Shown: positions 15,589-24,574, counted from the stretch's first letter. The stretch: 51,463 nucleotides of DNA from Synechococcus sp. GreenBA-s (GCF_024345855.1 NZ_JAGQBX010000017.1:1-51463), one strand, 5' to 3'. A program made the numbers and translations. Notes: a model not told the origin generated them from the letters alone.

Positions 15589-16748
15589 GAGAAGGGTGGA
15601 CGGCCAAGACACTTGATGATGTCTGCCATTTCAGTAATGGCTTATGGAAAGGTGACAAACCTCCATTCGTTACTGTCGGGGTAATCAGAAATACCAACTT
15701 CACCAAGGAAGGCACTCTGGATGATTCTGATATCGCCTTCATTGAGGTAGAGGCGAAGAAGTTTGAGAAGAGGCGGCTCCAGTTTGGGGACATTATCCTT
15801 GAAAAGTCTGGTGGCGGCCCGAAGCAGCCTGTCGGGCGTGTGGTTTTATTCGCCAAGCAAGACGGAGAGTTTTCATTCAGTAATTTCACGGCAGCGCTAC
15901 GTGTCCGTGACCCAGGGGAGGTTGACTTTCGCTATCTGCATAAGTTTTTGCATTGGGCCTATCTGTCTGGAGTCACTGAGGCAATTCAGAGTCACTCAAC
16001 TGGAATTCGCAATCTGAATGGGGACGCGTACAAGGCCATTCTATTCACTTATCCCCCACTCGCCGAACAGCGGCGAATCGTCGCCCTGCTCGACGAAGCA
16101 TTTGCGGGCCTCGCCACCGCCAAAGCCAACGCCGAGCGGAATCTCCAGAACGCCCGTGCGGTTTTTGAGAGTTATCTTGAATCCGTCTTTATTGAGCGTG
16201 GAGATGGCTGGGTCGATAAGATGCTTGGAGAGCTGTGTGACATTTTGGACAGCAGACGGAGTCCAATTACGAAGCGTGATCGTGCTCCTGGTGATGTTCC
16301 GTATTATGGGGCAACGGGAATCCAAGACTACGTCAGCGACTTCATATTTGACGAGCCGCTGGTCTTGGTTGGGGAGGATGGCGCAAAGTGGGGATCAGGC
16401 GATAAAACTGCATATGCTGTCTCTGGTAAAAGCTGGGTAAATAATCATGCCCATGTATTGCGTCCCCACCGTGAACTCTTGACCGATTACTGGCTTATTT
16501 CATATCTTGTTCATGCCGACCTCTCGCCATTCGTCTCAGGTCTCACAGTCCCCAAGCTGAATCAAGCGAACCTCCGCGAAATCCCTATTCCGTTGCCTCC
16601 CTTGCAAGTCCAAGCGCAACTAGCGACCAATGTCAAGGCATTGGAGGGAGAAACCCAACGCCTCGCCCATATCTACGAACGCAAACTCGCAGCCCTAGAG
16701 GAACTGAAGAAATCCCTCCTGCAGCAGGCCTTCATCGGCGAGCCCTGA
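15585..16748 (+). CDS. hsdS: Type I restriction-modification specificity subunit (S)
   Basis: This 387-residue specificity subunit sets the bipartite DNA target of the RM complex. Two target-recognition domains are visible. TRD1 runs from about residue 4 to 150 and ends in the conserved PPLAEQRRIVALLDEAFAGL helix; TRD2 runs from about 205 to 345 and ends in IPLPPLQVQAQLATNVKALE. Each is followed by a long helical spacer that holds the two halves apart. The second helix ends in ELKKSLLQQAFIGEP, the classic HsdS C-terminus. Both TRDs are clearly AT-richer than the rest of the operon, as often seen where TRDs are exchanged. The ATG overlaps the hsdM stop by four bases. Confidence 0.93.
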   Translation: MREGWTAKTLDDVCHFSNGLWKGDKPPFVTVGVIRNTNFTKEGTLDDSDIAFIEVEAKKFEKRRLQFGDIILEKSGGGPKQPVGRVVLFAKQDGEFSFSNFTAALRVRDPGEVDFRYLHKFLHWAYLSGVTEAIQSHSTGIRNLNGDAYKAILFTYPPLAEQRRIVALLDEAFAGLATAKANAERNLQNARAVFESYLESVFIERGDGWVDKMLGELCDILDSRRSPITKRDRAPGDVPYYGATGIQDYVSDFIFDEPLVLVGEDGAKWGSGDKTAYAVSGKSWVNNHAHVLRPHRELLTDYWLISYLVHADLSPFVSGLTVPKLNQANLREIPIPLPPLQVQAQLATNVKALEGETQRLAHIYERKLAALEELKKSLLQQAFIGEP

Positions 16749-16788
16749 AGTCGCGTCTTATGGCTCCATGCGGAGTAAGCCTATGGCC

Positions 16789-17058
16789 TTAGCGGTAGTG
16801 ATATCTGCACGCCAGGATCACAAGCAGCTCACCATCCAATCGGTAAAGGAGGCGATGTTCCTAATCGATGCGGCGCGACCAGCAGCCGGCCAGGTTTTCA
16901 CGCAGGGGCTCGGGTTTGCCGATGCCATCGAAGGGATCGCGCAGGCAAGCCTGGATTAGCTGGTTGATGCGCCGCAGCTGCCTTCGGTCCTGGCTCTGCC
17001 AGTGGAGGACGTCGTCCCAGGCCGCAGCCGTCCAGGCCAGCCGCTCAATCGCCGGCAT
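16789..17058 (-). pseudogene. yoeB: YoeB/Txe-family toxin, broken by an in-frame stop
   Basis: The frame reads [20 protein letters not shown] to CWSRRID, then an amber codon at 16861-16863, then continues in the same frame as EHRLLYRLDGELLVILACRYHYR and ends at TAA (16789-16791). Together these give an 89-residue YoeB with the family C-terminus (HRLxYR, ACRYHY), in which the last His and Tyr act in ribosome-dependent mRNA cleavage. Without suppression only 65 residues are made, lacking the catalytic tail. Its start overlaps the end of the antitoxin remnant by 14 bases, the normal yefM-yoeB layout. Confidence 0.85.
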
Positions 17059-17278
17059 TGGCCCGATCCGGATCCATCAGCCCATGGGAGAGAAGCTCCC
17101 CACGCCCGGCCTGCTCCAGCGACCGCTGCAGATGGGCCGTATTGGCCGGGGAACGCAGCAGGTGCACCGTTCCATCAGGCTGTTGCACGTGTCGAGCGAC
17201 ATCACCACCGCCCCCCTGGCGTGTTTCAGCAAATCTGATCTCCTCCACGGCGTTGCCCATCGTCCTGACCATCAGCAT
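17045..17278 (-). pseudogene. yefM: YefM-family antitoxin, frameshifted and internally deleted
   Basis: Fragments of a YefM/Phd antitoxin appear in two frames. The first frame gives VEEIRFAETR. The second gives ARGAVVMSLDTCNSLME, matching the conserved VVMSLDxYNSLMET core. The first frame then resumes with TVHLLRSPANTAHLQRSLEQ and continues to the stop at 17045-17047. Returning to the first frame needs one base restored in GAACGG, near 17175. Between FAETR and the VVMSLD core about 25 residues of the DNA-binding domain are missing. It lies upstream of and overlaps the yoeB remnant. Both partners are dead, as expected for a pair that lost toxicity and then decayed. Confidence 0.8.
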
Positions 17279-17284
17279 GGCGGG

Positions 17285-17953
17285 ATGCCGAGAGTGGCCG
17301 CCATACCTGTGTCCACCGTGATCGGCATCGACGTGGGTAGCTCCCGCAAGGGCTTCCACGCCGTGGCGCTCACCGGTGGTGCCTACGCCGGCCAGTTGGC
17401 GACCCCGGATGTCCAGGAGCTCGGCCGCTGGTGCCGCTCCGTGATCGGTGCCCAGCAGATCGCCATCGATGCGCCCTGCCGCTGGAGTGGCAATGGCCGG
17501 GCCCGGCCCTGCGAGCGTGAGTTGATGCAGCAGGGGATCTTCTGCTTCGCCTCCCCCAGCCGCGCGGTGGCCGTGAGCCATCCCCGCAACTACTACGGCT
17601 GGATGCTGCAGGGCGAGGCGCTCTACCGGGAGCTGGAGGCCAGCCATCCGCTGCTCTCCGGCCTGCCTGCGAGCGGTCCGGCCTGCTTCGAAACCTTTCC
17701 CCATGCCATCACCTGTCACCTGCGAGGCGGCAACGCCGAGGCTCGCCAGAAACGGCTGCAGCGCCGGGCCCTGCTGGAGCAGGCCGGCATCAACACCGCA
17801 ACACTCACCAGCATCGACTGGATCGATGCCGCCCTCTGCGCCCTCGCGGCTCACCACCTGGCCAGCGGTCGCCCCTGCTGGGCCTATGGCGAGCCGGGCA
17901 CGGGGCTGATCGTGGTGCCGCAGGGGCCCGATTGGAGCCACTGGACGGCGTGA
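17285..17953 (+). CDS. DUF429 domain protein (predicted RNase H-fold nuclease)
   Basis: This is a 222-residue DUF429 protein. TVIGIDVGSSRKGFHAVAL at about residues 11-29 is the first acidic strand of an RNase H-like fold, QQIAIDAPCRWS the second, and IDWIDAALCALAAHHLASG near the C-terminus the last acidic helix. CFETFPHAI is the family's conserved centre. Family members are predicted nucleases with no established substrate. The ATG at 17285 is seven bases from the divergent yefM remnant start; a Val start a few codons on is possible. It sits between hsdS and hsdR, so it may be RM cargo or a later insertion. Confidence 0.85.
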   Translation: MPRVAAIPVSTVIGIDVGSSRKGFHAVALTGGAYAGQLATPDVQELGRWCRSVIGAQQIAIDAPCRWSGNGRARPCERELMQQGIFCFASPSRAVAVSHPRNYYGWMLQGEALYRELEASHPLLSGLPASGPACFETFPHAITCHLRGGNAEARQKRLQRRALLEQAGINTATLTSIDWIDAALCALAAHHLASGRPCWAYGEPGTGLIVVPQGPDWSHWTA

Positions 17954-17971
17954 GCAGGCGTGGTCTCGAGT

Positions 17972-18013
17972 CCGACTTTTCCTGCATTGGCGGGCCGACT
18001 TTTCCTGCATTGG
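17972..18013. repeat. Tandem direct repeat, 19-base unit
   Basis: CCGACTTTTCCTGCATTGG occurs at 17972-17990 and again at 17995-18013, identical, with four bases (CGGG) between. No other copy was seen in the window. Closely spaced direct repeats of this size are a feature of IS21-type element ends and of regulator-binding arrays. No transposase gene is nearby. Confidence 0.75.
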
Positions 18014-18142
18014 AGGTGGGACATCCCTGGCCCCGACTGCCTTTGACCGGCTTGTCTGCCTACCGGTGGCTCCCTACATAGCCCACATCGAGCGTGTGGG
18101 GCAGGTTCTCTATTCCCGCCCGGATCAGCCAGACTGGACTCC

Positions 18143-18505
18143 ATGACCGCTTCGGCACGCCCTACCAGCTATTACTACGCGGTGGATGAGACGCTGCTGC
18201 GCACGATTGCGGCCGAGATCCAGGCGGCGATCCCTGGCGCTGAGGTGTGGCTGTTCGGTTCCCGCGCCCGCGGTACCGCACGGCCTGATTCCGACCTCGA
18301 CCTGCTGGTGACTGTGCCCGACGCCTGGCTGGCGAGCCATTCGCGATTTGAGGAAACGGATGCCCTGGGCTGGAAGCTCGCCCATCACCGGATCCCCATC
18401 GATCTGCTCCTGTATTCGCATCAGGAAGTGCAGGATCGTCTTCAATACAGGCAGCATGTCGTTGCGGAGCGCTATCGCTACGGCAGAGAACTGGATGTCT
18501 GCTGA
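18143..18505 (+). CDS. MNT-type nucleotidyltransferase, no HEPN partner
   Basis: This 120-residue protein has the minimal nucleotidyltransferase signature GSRARGTARPDSDLDLLV at about residues 38-55. The rest fits the DNA polymerase beta-like MNT family, including IPIDLLLYSHQEVQDRLQYR. Unlike the mntA-like gene at 7.6-7.9 kb, no HEPN gene is adjacent: the next gene is hsdR, 30 bases on. It could be an orphan antitoxin, the survivor of a lost module, or an RM-linked regulator. The ATG at 18143 follows CAGACTGGACTCC, which resembles the bases before three other start codons in this window. Confidence 0.85.
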   Translation: MTASARPTSYYYAVDETLLRTIAAEIQAAIPGAEVWLFGSRARGTARPDSDLDLLVTVPDAWLASHSRFEETDALGWKLAHHRIPIDLLLYSHQEVQDRLQYRQHVVAERYRYGRELDVC

Positions 18506-18535
18506 CCCCTACCTGCTCGTGGCCTCGCTACTCCC

Positions 18536-20887
18536 ATGAACGAGGCCGAAACCCGCGCTGAGCTGATCGATCCGCTGCTCGCCGCCGCCGGCTGGGGCGT
18601 GGTGGAGGGCAGCCGCATCCGGCGCGAGTTTGCGATCACCCCGGGCCGGATTGAGGGCGGCGGCCGCCGCGGCAAACCGCTCACGGCCGACTATGTGCTC
18701 ACCTACCGCAACACCCAGCTGGCGGTGGTGGAGGCCAAGCCCGACACCGCCCCCCTCAGCGAAGGCGTGGCCCAGGCCAAGCTCTACGCCGGCAAGCTGC
18801 AACTCCGCTTCACCTACGCCAGCAACGGCCTCGGCGTCTACGCCATCGACATGGCCAGCGGCGAGGAGGGGCCGGTGGCCGCCTTCCCCAGCCCTGAGGA
18901 GCTCTGGGCCCGCAGCTTCGCCGGCGAGAACGCCTGGCGCGATCGCTTCGCCGCCATCCCCTACGCCGACAAGGGCGGCAGCTGGCAGATCCGCTTCTAC
19001 CAGGACATCGCCGTGGCGCGGGTGCTGGAAGCCGTGGCCACCGGCCGCCACCGCATCCTGCTCACCCTGGCCACCGGCACCGGCAAGACGTCGATCGCCT
19101 TCCAGATCCTCTGGAAGCTGTTTCAGGCCCGCTGGAATCTCACCGGCCAGCCCACGCGCCGGCCGCGCATCCTCTTCCTGGCCGATCGCAACACCCTCGC
19201 CGATCAGGCCTTCAACGACTTCACCGGTTTCGCCGCCTTCGAAGACAACGCCCTGGCCCGCCTCGAGCCCGATGCCCTGCGCAGGAAGGGCCGCGTGCCC
19301 ACCAACGCCAGTGTGTTCATCACCATCTTCCAGACCTTCATGAGCGGGTCGGCGCCCGACGGCAGGCCCGCGCCCTGGTTTGGCCAGTACCCGCCCGATT
19401 TCTTCGACGTGATCGTGATCGATGAATGCCACCGCGGCGGCGCCAACAACGAATCCACCTGGCGCGGCATCCTCGAGTATTTCGCCCCCGCCGTGCAGCT
19501 CGGCCTCACCGCCACCCCCCGCCGCACCGACAACGCCGACACCTACGCCTACTTCGGCGAGCCGGTGTTCACCTATTCCCTCAAGGAAGGCATCAACGAC
19601 GGCTTCCTGACGCCCTTCCGCGTCAAGCAGATCACCACCACCCTCGACGACTACGTCTACACCCCTGACGACACCGTGGTGGAGGGCGAGGTGGAGGCCG
19701 GCCGCCGCTACACCGAGCCCGACTTCAACCGAATCATCGAGATCGAGCGGCGCGAGCGGCAGCGGGTGGAGATCCTGCTCAGCCAGATCGATCCGCGCCA
19801 GAAAACCCTGGTGTTCTGCGCCACCCAGGAGCACGCCCTCGCCATCCGCGATCTGATCAACCAGCTGAAGCCCGGCAGCGATCCCAACTACTGCCACCGC
19901 GTGACCGCCGACGACGGCGAGCTGGGCAACACCTGGCTGCGCGCCTTCCAGGACAACGAGAAGACGATCCCCACCATCCTCACCACCTCCCAGAAGCTCT
20001 CCACCGGCGTGGATGCCCGCAACGTGCGCCACATCGTGCTGCTGCGGCCTGTGAACTCGATGATCGAGTTCAAGCAGATCATCGGCCGCGGCACCCGCCT
20101 CTACGACGGCAAGGACTACTTCACGATCCTCGATTTCGTGAAGGCCTATCAGCTCTTCAGCGATCCGTCGTGGGATGGCGACCCCCCGGAACCGGAGGTG
20201 ATCAACCAGCACACCCCAAGGGCAAAGCCGGATCCAGCCGATCGCGATGACGACCCCAGCCGCGGCGACGACGCTGCGGAGCCGCCCCGCCGCACGAAAC
20301 TGCGCATCAAGCTCGGTGACGGCAAGGAGCGCTCCATCCAGCACATGCTCCTGACCAGCTTCTGGCATCCCGATGGCACGCCGATGAGCTCCCAGCAGTT
20401 CATCGAACTGCTCTACGGCCAGCTGCCCGAATTCGTGAAGGATGAAGCCGAACTGCGGGCCCTCTGGAGCGCGCCCGATACCCGCAGCAAGCTGCTGCAG
20501 GGCCTGGCCGAGAAGGGCTTCGGCGCCGATCAGCTGGCCGAGATGCAGGCGATCATCGCCGCCGAGAACAGCGACCTCTTCGATGTGCTCGCCCACGTGG
20601 CCTACGCCCTGCCGCCCATTCCCCGCGAAACCCGCGCCCAGCAGGCCCGCCTCTACATCCACTCCCGCTTCACCAGCAAGCAGCAGCTCTTCCTCGATTT
20701 CGTGCTGCAGCACTACGTGAACACCGGCGTGCAGGAGCTGGCCCAGGAGAAACTCGCCCCCCTGCTGCGCCTGCGCTACCAGAACTCCATCGCCGATGCC
20801 ATAGCCGACCTCGGCAGACCCGAGGACATCGGCCAGCTGTTCGCCGGCTTCCAGCGCTATCTCTACGAGCCGCCGAGGGCGGCCTGA
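18536..20887 (+). CDS. hsdR: Type I restriction endonuclease subunit (R)
   Basis: This is a 783-residue HsdR, the ATP-dependent DNA translocase and nuclease of the type I system. The N-terminal nuclease domain carries ADYVLTYRNTQLAVVEAKPD (about 50-70), the PD-(D/E)xK core. Helicase motifs follow: Walker A ATGTGKTS (about 180-187), DECHRGG (about 296-302) for motif II, and LTATPRRTDN for motif III. The second RecA lobe has LVFCATQEHA, LSTGVDARNVRHIV and QIIGRGTRLYDGKDYFTILDF. The C-terminal 150 residues are helical. All catalytic motifs appear intact, so restriction is probably active with hsdM/hsdS despite 1.8 kb of other genes between them. ATG at 18536; ends 18 bases from the convergent DUF1643 gene. 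Confidence 0.94.
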   Translation: MNEAETRAELIDPLLAAAGWGVVEGSRIRREFAITPGRIEGGGRRGKPLTADYVLTYRNTQLAVVEAKPDTAPLSEGVAQAKLYAGKLQLRFTYASNGLGVYAIDMASGEEGPVAAFPSPEELWARSFAGENAWRDRFAAIPYADKGGSWQIRFYQDIAVARVLEAVATGRHRILLTLATGTGKTSIAFQILWKLFQARWNLTGQPTRRPRILFLADRNTLADQAFNDFTGFAAFEDNALARLEPDALRRKGRVPTNASVFITIFQTFMSGSAPDGRPAPWFGQYPPDFFDVIVIDECHRGGANNESTWRGILEYFAPAVQLGLTATPRRTDNADTYAYFGEPVFTYSLKEGINDGFLTPFRVKQITTTLDDYVYTPDDTVVEGEVEAGRRYTEPDFNRIIEIERRERQRVEILLSQIDPRQKTLVFCATQEHALAIRDLINQLKPGSDPNYCHRVTADDGELGNTWLRAFQDNEKTIPTILTTSQKLSTGVDARNVRHIVLLRPVNSMIEFKQIIGRGTRLYDGKDYFTILDFVKAYQLFSDPSWDGDPPEPEVINQHTPRAKPDPADRDDDPSRGDDAAEPPRRTKLRIKLGDGKERSIQHMLLTSFWHPDGTPMSSQQFIELLYGQLPEFVKDEAELRALWSAPDTRSKLLQGLAEKGFGADQLAEMQAIIAAENSDLFDVLAHVAYALPPIPRETRAQQARLYIHSRFTSKQQLFLDFVLQHYVNTGVQELAQEKLAPLLRLRYQNSIADAIADLGRPEDIGQLFAGFQRYLYEPPRAA

Positions 20888-20905
20888 TCGGCGCTCAGCC
20901 GGCCT

Positions 20906-21367
20906 TCAACCCTGTTCCCACCGCTGTGGCATCAATCCCCCAGGCAGATAGAGCGGATGCCCCGGGTGGCCAGCCTTCGTGAGCCGTAGAACGTGCAGGT
21001 CTGGCAGCATCCGGCGCACCGCCTGGTCGCGGCCCCGGTGGCGGCCATGGACGCCCCAGGCGGCCACCACCACAGCGGCATCCCGAGCCAGGCTGAGCAG
21101 CGTGGCGTCGTTTTCCGGGCCCACCGGATCCGCCACCTGCAGCAACGTGGCCGGAGCCGTGGCGCGGTAGGCAAACAGGTTGGCCATGCAGAGCGCGTCG
21201 TAGCCCCAGGCCCGCGCGAAGCCGATGCAGCGGCGGATGGTGGGGTCGTTCTGGCTGGCGTCGGCCGTGCTCGGATTCAGACCGATCACCAGCGCGCAGG
21301 GGCCGGGCCCCCAGCGACGCTCCAGGGCATAGCGGTAGTGACCGCAGGGGCTCAGGATCGCGCTCAC
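20906..21367 (-). CDS. DUF1643 domain protein
   Basis: This 153-residue DUF1643 protein is recognised by LVIGLNPSTADASQNDPTIR, RCIGFARAWGYDALCMANLF, and AYRATAPATLLQVADPVGPE. The fold is thought to resemble uracil-DNA glycosylases, and a nucleic-acid role is suspected; no activity is established. The ATG at 21365-21367 is 25 bases downstream of the SNF2 helicase stop on the same strand, so the two likely form an operon. It converges with hsdR. Confidence 0.87.
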   Translation of the reverse strand: MSAILSPCGHYRYALERRWGPGPCALVIGLNPSTADASQNDPTIRRCIGFARAWGYDALCMANLFAYRATAPATLLQVADPVGPENDATLLSLARDAAVVVAAWGVHGRHRGRDQAVRRMLPDLHVLRLTKAGHPGHPLYLPGGLMPQRWEQG

Positions 21368-21391
21368 CCCTCCCGGCCCACGTCTCCTGTC

Positions 21392-24300
21392 TCAATCCTC
21401 CGTGAGCGCCACCAGATCCTTGAGCTGGCCCACATCCAGGCCGCCGAGCCACTCCTCGCCCGAGCCCACGATCTCGGAGGCCAGCTTCGACTTCTCCTGG
21501 ATCATCCGGTCGATCCGCTCCTCCACCGAGCCGCTGGTGATGAACTTGTGCACCATCACCCGGTTCTGCTGGCCGATGCGGTAGGCGCGGTCGGTGGCCT
21601 GGTTCTCCACGGCCGGGTTCCACCAGCGGTCGATGTGGAACACGTGGCTGGCGCGGGTGAGGTTGAGGCCCACGCCGCCCGCCTTCAGCGAGAGCAGGAA
21701 CAGCTGCGGACCGCGCGGGTCCTCCTGGAAGCGGTCGACCATCGCCTGGCGCTCCACCTTGCTGGTGTTGCCATACAGGAACGGCACCTCCTGGCGCCAC
21801 TTGCGCTCCAGGTGGGCCTTGAGCAGGTGGCCCCACTCGGCGAACTGGGTGAACAGCAGCGCCCGATCGCCCGCCTCGATCACCTCTTCGAGGATCTCTT
21901 CGAGCCGCTGCACCTTGGCGCTGCGGGCGGCGAACTCCTGGAAGAACCCGGCATCGGCGGGATCGGGATCCTGCTTCAGGGCCAGGGCCGGGTGGTTGCA
22001 GATCTGCTTGAGCTTGGTGAGCAGCGCCAGCACCTGGCCGTGCTTCTGGCCCAGGGGCGCCCGGGCGATGGCGTCGAGGCTCTCCTCCACCGTTTTGTTG
22101 TAGAGCTTCTTCTGCTCGGGGGCCAGGCCCACCCACTCGCGCAGCTCCACCTTCTCCGGCAGGTCGGAGATGATCGATTTGTCGGTCTTCAGGCGCCGCA
22201 GGATGAACGGCCCCACGCGGCCCTTGAGATCCCGCAGCGACGACATGTCGCCGTAGCGCTCGATCGGCAGCCGGTAGCGCTGGCGGAAGAAGGGCTCATC
22301 GCCCAGCACCTTGGGGTTGAGGAAGTCCATCAGCGCCCACAGCTCGCTGACGCGGTTCTCCACCGGCGTGCCGGTGAGGGCGATGCGGAAGCGGCTGCCG
22401 CGGCTGCCCTTGCCGGGCCGCCCCAGGTCGCGCGCCGCCATCGACTGCTTGGCGTTGTGGTTCTTGATCGCCTGGGCCTCGTCGATCACCACCCCCTGCC
22501 AGTCGATCGCCTCCAGCAGTTCGCTGTCGCGCTGCAGCAGGCCGTAGGTGGTGAGCACCAGATCCATGCCCTTGAGCGCCTTCTTCAGGGCCGCCTCCGT
22601 GCTCGGCCGGCGCGGGCCGTAGTGCTCGTGCACCACCAGCTCCGGCGTGAAGGCCGCCGCCTCCCGCTTCCAGTTGGTGAGCACCGAGGTGGGCGCCACC
22701 AGCAGCACCGGCCGCTTCAGCTCCTCCTCGGCCTTGAGGTGCTGCAGGAAGGCCAGCAGCTGGATCGTCTTGCCCAGACCCATGTCGTCGGCGAGGCAGG
22801 CGCCCTGGTCGAAGCGGTGCAGGAAGGCGAGCCAGCCCAGGCCCCGCTCCTGATACGGCCGCAGCTGGCCCGAGAACCCCGGCGGCGCCGGCAGCGGATC
22901 GGGGGCCTTCTGCTGGTGGTACTGCTCCAGCACCGCCTGCAGCCGCGGGCCCGGCGTGAAGGCATGCACCGGCAGGCGCATCAGCGTCTCGCCCTCGTTG
23001 CCGGTGAGCCGCAGGGCGTCGTCGAGGCTCAGGCCCGGATCGGCGGCGCAGAACTTCTCGGCGTTCTTGAGATCCAGGGGCCGCAGCTCGATCCACACGC
23101 CCTTGTGCTGCACCAGCGGGCTGCGCTTGGTCTGCAGCTTCTCCAGGTCACGCAGGTTGAGCGTGACGCCGCCGATCATGAACTCCCATTTCCACTCCAG
23201 GCTTTCGCCCAGGGTGAAGCCGCGGGATGTCTCGGGCAGTTCGGCGGTGATCGAGAGGCCCAGCCGCGAGGCCAGGCCGCCCGAGAGGCTGGCGGGCAGC
23301 ACCACGCCCACGCCCACATCCCGCAGCCTGGCGGCATCGCTGCGCACCAGCACGAAGGCCTCGTTCGGCGTGAGCTGCATCGCCTCCGGCGTGGCGGCAT
23401 CCAGGCCCCGCTCGATCGGTGCCGACACGGTGAGGGCCCGGCCCAGGCCCTCCAGCAGCAGCTCGCCGGGCTGCTCCACGCTGATCTCGCCCAGGGCCAC
23501 GCTGCCGTCGCCGGCGGACCACACCGCCGCCGCCGGCAACCGCAGGCTCGGGTCGGCCTCGGCCTGCAGCCCGAAGCGCAGCTCCCACAGCTCCTCCCCC
23601 TCCGGCGGGGTGAACAGCTCCAGGCAGGCCCGGGCCGGTGCCACCCTGCCGGCCACACCCTCGCGCCAGTGGTGGCTGGCGATCGCCAGGCGCTCCTGGT
23701 CCTCCTCGTCGAGCTTCAGCTGGCCGGGCTGGCTGGCCAGCCCCTGCTCCCAGGCCGCCAGCAGCGGATCGAGGCCCGTGCCGCCGGGCCGGAAGGCGTC
23801 GCGCAGCTGGCCGTCCACCAGCTTCTCCACCAGGCCCGCCACGAACAGGCGGTTGGAGCGGGGCCGGCCGCAGGCCAGGTGCGGGTCGGTGCTGGCGGCG
23901 GCCACCACCTGGGGCATGCGCGCCGCCAGCTCCTCCAGGCGGCGCCGGTCGTCCTCGCGGTTGAGCAGCGGCAGCCAGCGGGCCTGGCCCTCGCCCGCAT
24001 CCGGCAGCCAGCGGCCCCGGGCGATCAGGCTCAGGCACCAGCGCTGCAGGTGGGCCCACCAGCGCAGGTCCTCCGAGAGGCCGGCCTCGGCGAAGCCCGA
24101 GAGCGGCAGCAGGCTGAGCCACTCGGCGGCGGGGCCGGGCTTGAGCAGCCAGCCCTCCACCTGCCAGGGCCACCAGCTGATTTCCTTCGGCAGGGGCTCG
24201 CCCGCCTGCAGCGGCAGGCCGCTCCAGGGCCCCTGGGCGCTGGCCTTCTTGCCCTTCGCTGCCTGCTGGCGGCTCGGCAGGGTGAGGGTGGCCGAGGCCT

Positions 24301-24520
24301 GCCGCAGCGCCTCCGACCAGAACTGGTTGACATCCAGCCAGGTGGCCAGATCGTCGAGATCCAGGCTCAGCGGATGCAGCGGCGCCTCGCCCTGGGGCGC
24401 CACCGGTTCGGCCACGCGCCAGGTGTCCGCCCAGATCAGCAGGCCCGCCGCCGGGGCCTTGCCCGGGGCAAAGCTCCCCGCCGGCACGGCGGGCAGCCAG
24501 GTGGCATGCAGCAGGCTCAT
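21392..24520 (-). CDS. SNF2-family DEAD/DEAH-box helicase
   Basis: This is a 1042-residue SNF2-type ATPase of the bacterial RapA-like/HepA group. The N-terminal 550 residues are the SNF2-associated region seen in cyanobacterial members. The motor starts near LRPYQERGLGWLAFLHRFDQ, with Walker A DDMGLGKTIQLLAFLQ, motif II DEAQAIKN, motif III ALTGTPVENR, then lobe two with LLFTQFAEWGHLLKAHL, LFLLSLKAGGVGLNLT and DRAYRIGQ. Such proteins move on double-stranded DNA to remodel bound complexes, and in bacteria often partner SWIM proteins. A SWIM gene lies 14 kb away. The ATG at 24518-24520 begins a Trp/Pro-rich N-terminus usual for the family. Confidence 0.92.
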   Translation of the reverse strand: MSLLHATWLPAVPAGSFAPGKAPAAGLLIWADTWRVAEPVAPQGEAPLHPLSLDLDDLATWLDVNQFWSEALRQASATLTLPSRQQAAKGKKASAQGPWSGLPLQAGEPLPKEISWWPWQVEGWLLKPGPAAEWLSLLPLSGFAEAGLSEDLRWWAHLQRWCLSLIARGRWLPDAGEGQARWLPLLNREDDRRRLEELAARMPQVVAAASTDPHLACGRPRSNRLFVAGLVEKLVDGQLRDAFRPGGTGLDPLLAAWEQGLASQPGQLKLDEEDQERLAIASHHWREGVAGRVAPARACLELFTPPEGEELWELRFGLQAEADPSLRLPAAAVWSAGDGSVALGEISVEQPGELLLEGLGRALTVSAPIERGLDAATPEAMQLTPNEAFVLVRSDAARLRDVGVGVVLPASLSGGLASRLGLSITAELPETSRGFTLGESLEWKWEFMIGGVTLNLRDLEKLQTKRSPLVQHKGVWIELRPLDLKNAEKFCAADPGLSLDDALRLTGNEGETLMRLPVHAFTPGPRLQAVLEQYHQQKAPDPLPAPPGFSGQLRPYQERGLGWLAFLHRFDQGACLADDMGLGKTIQLLAFLQHLKAEEELKRPVLLVAPTSVLTNWKREAAAFTPELVVHEHYGPRRPSTEAALKKALKGMDLVLTTYGLLQRDSELLEAIDWQGVVIDEAQAIKNHNAKQSMAARDLGRPGKGSRGSRFRIALTGTPVENRVSELWALMDFLNPKVLGDEPFFRQRYRLPIERYGDMSSLRDLKGRVGPFILRRLKTDKSIISDLPEKVELREWVGLAPEQKKLYNKTVEESLDAIARAPLGQKHGQVLALLTKLKQICNHPALALKQDPDPADAGFFQEFAARSAKVQRLEEILEEVIEAGDRALLFTQFAEWGHLLKAHLERKWRQEVPFLYGNTSKVERQAMVDRFQEDPRGPQLFLLSLKAGGVGLNLTRASHVFHIDRWWNPAVENQATDRAYRIGQQNRVMVHKFITSGSVEERIDRMIQEKSKLASEIVGSGEEWLGGLDVGQLKDLVALTED

Positions 24521-24574
24521 CGGGTCGGGATACGGCCGTAGGGGGTGCCGCGGGAGCAGGTCATGGCCGCGTGG

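Noticed and set aside
20993-24541. 1182-codon plus-strand frame opposite the SNF2 helicase
   Set aside because: His/Gln/Leu-rich shadow without any domain; the minus-strand helicase has all motifs.
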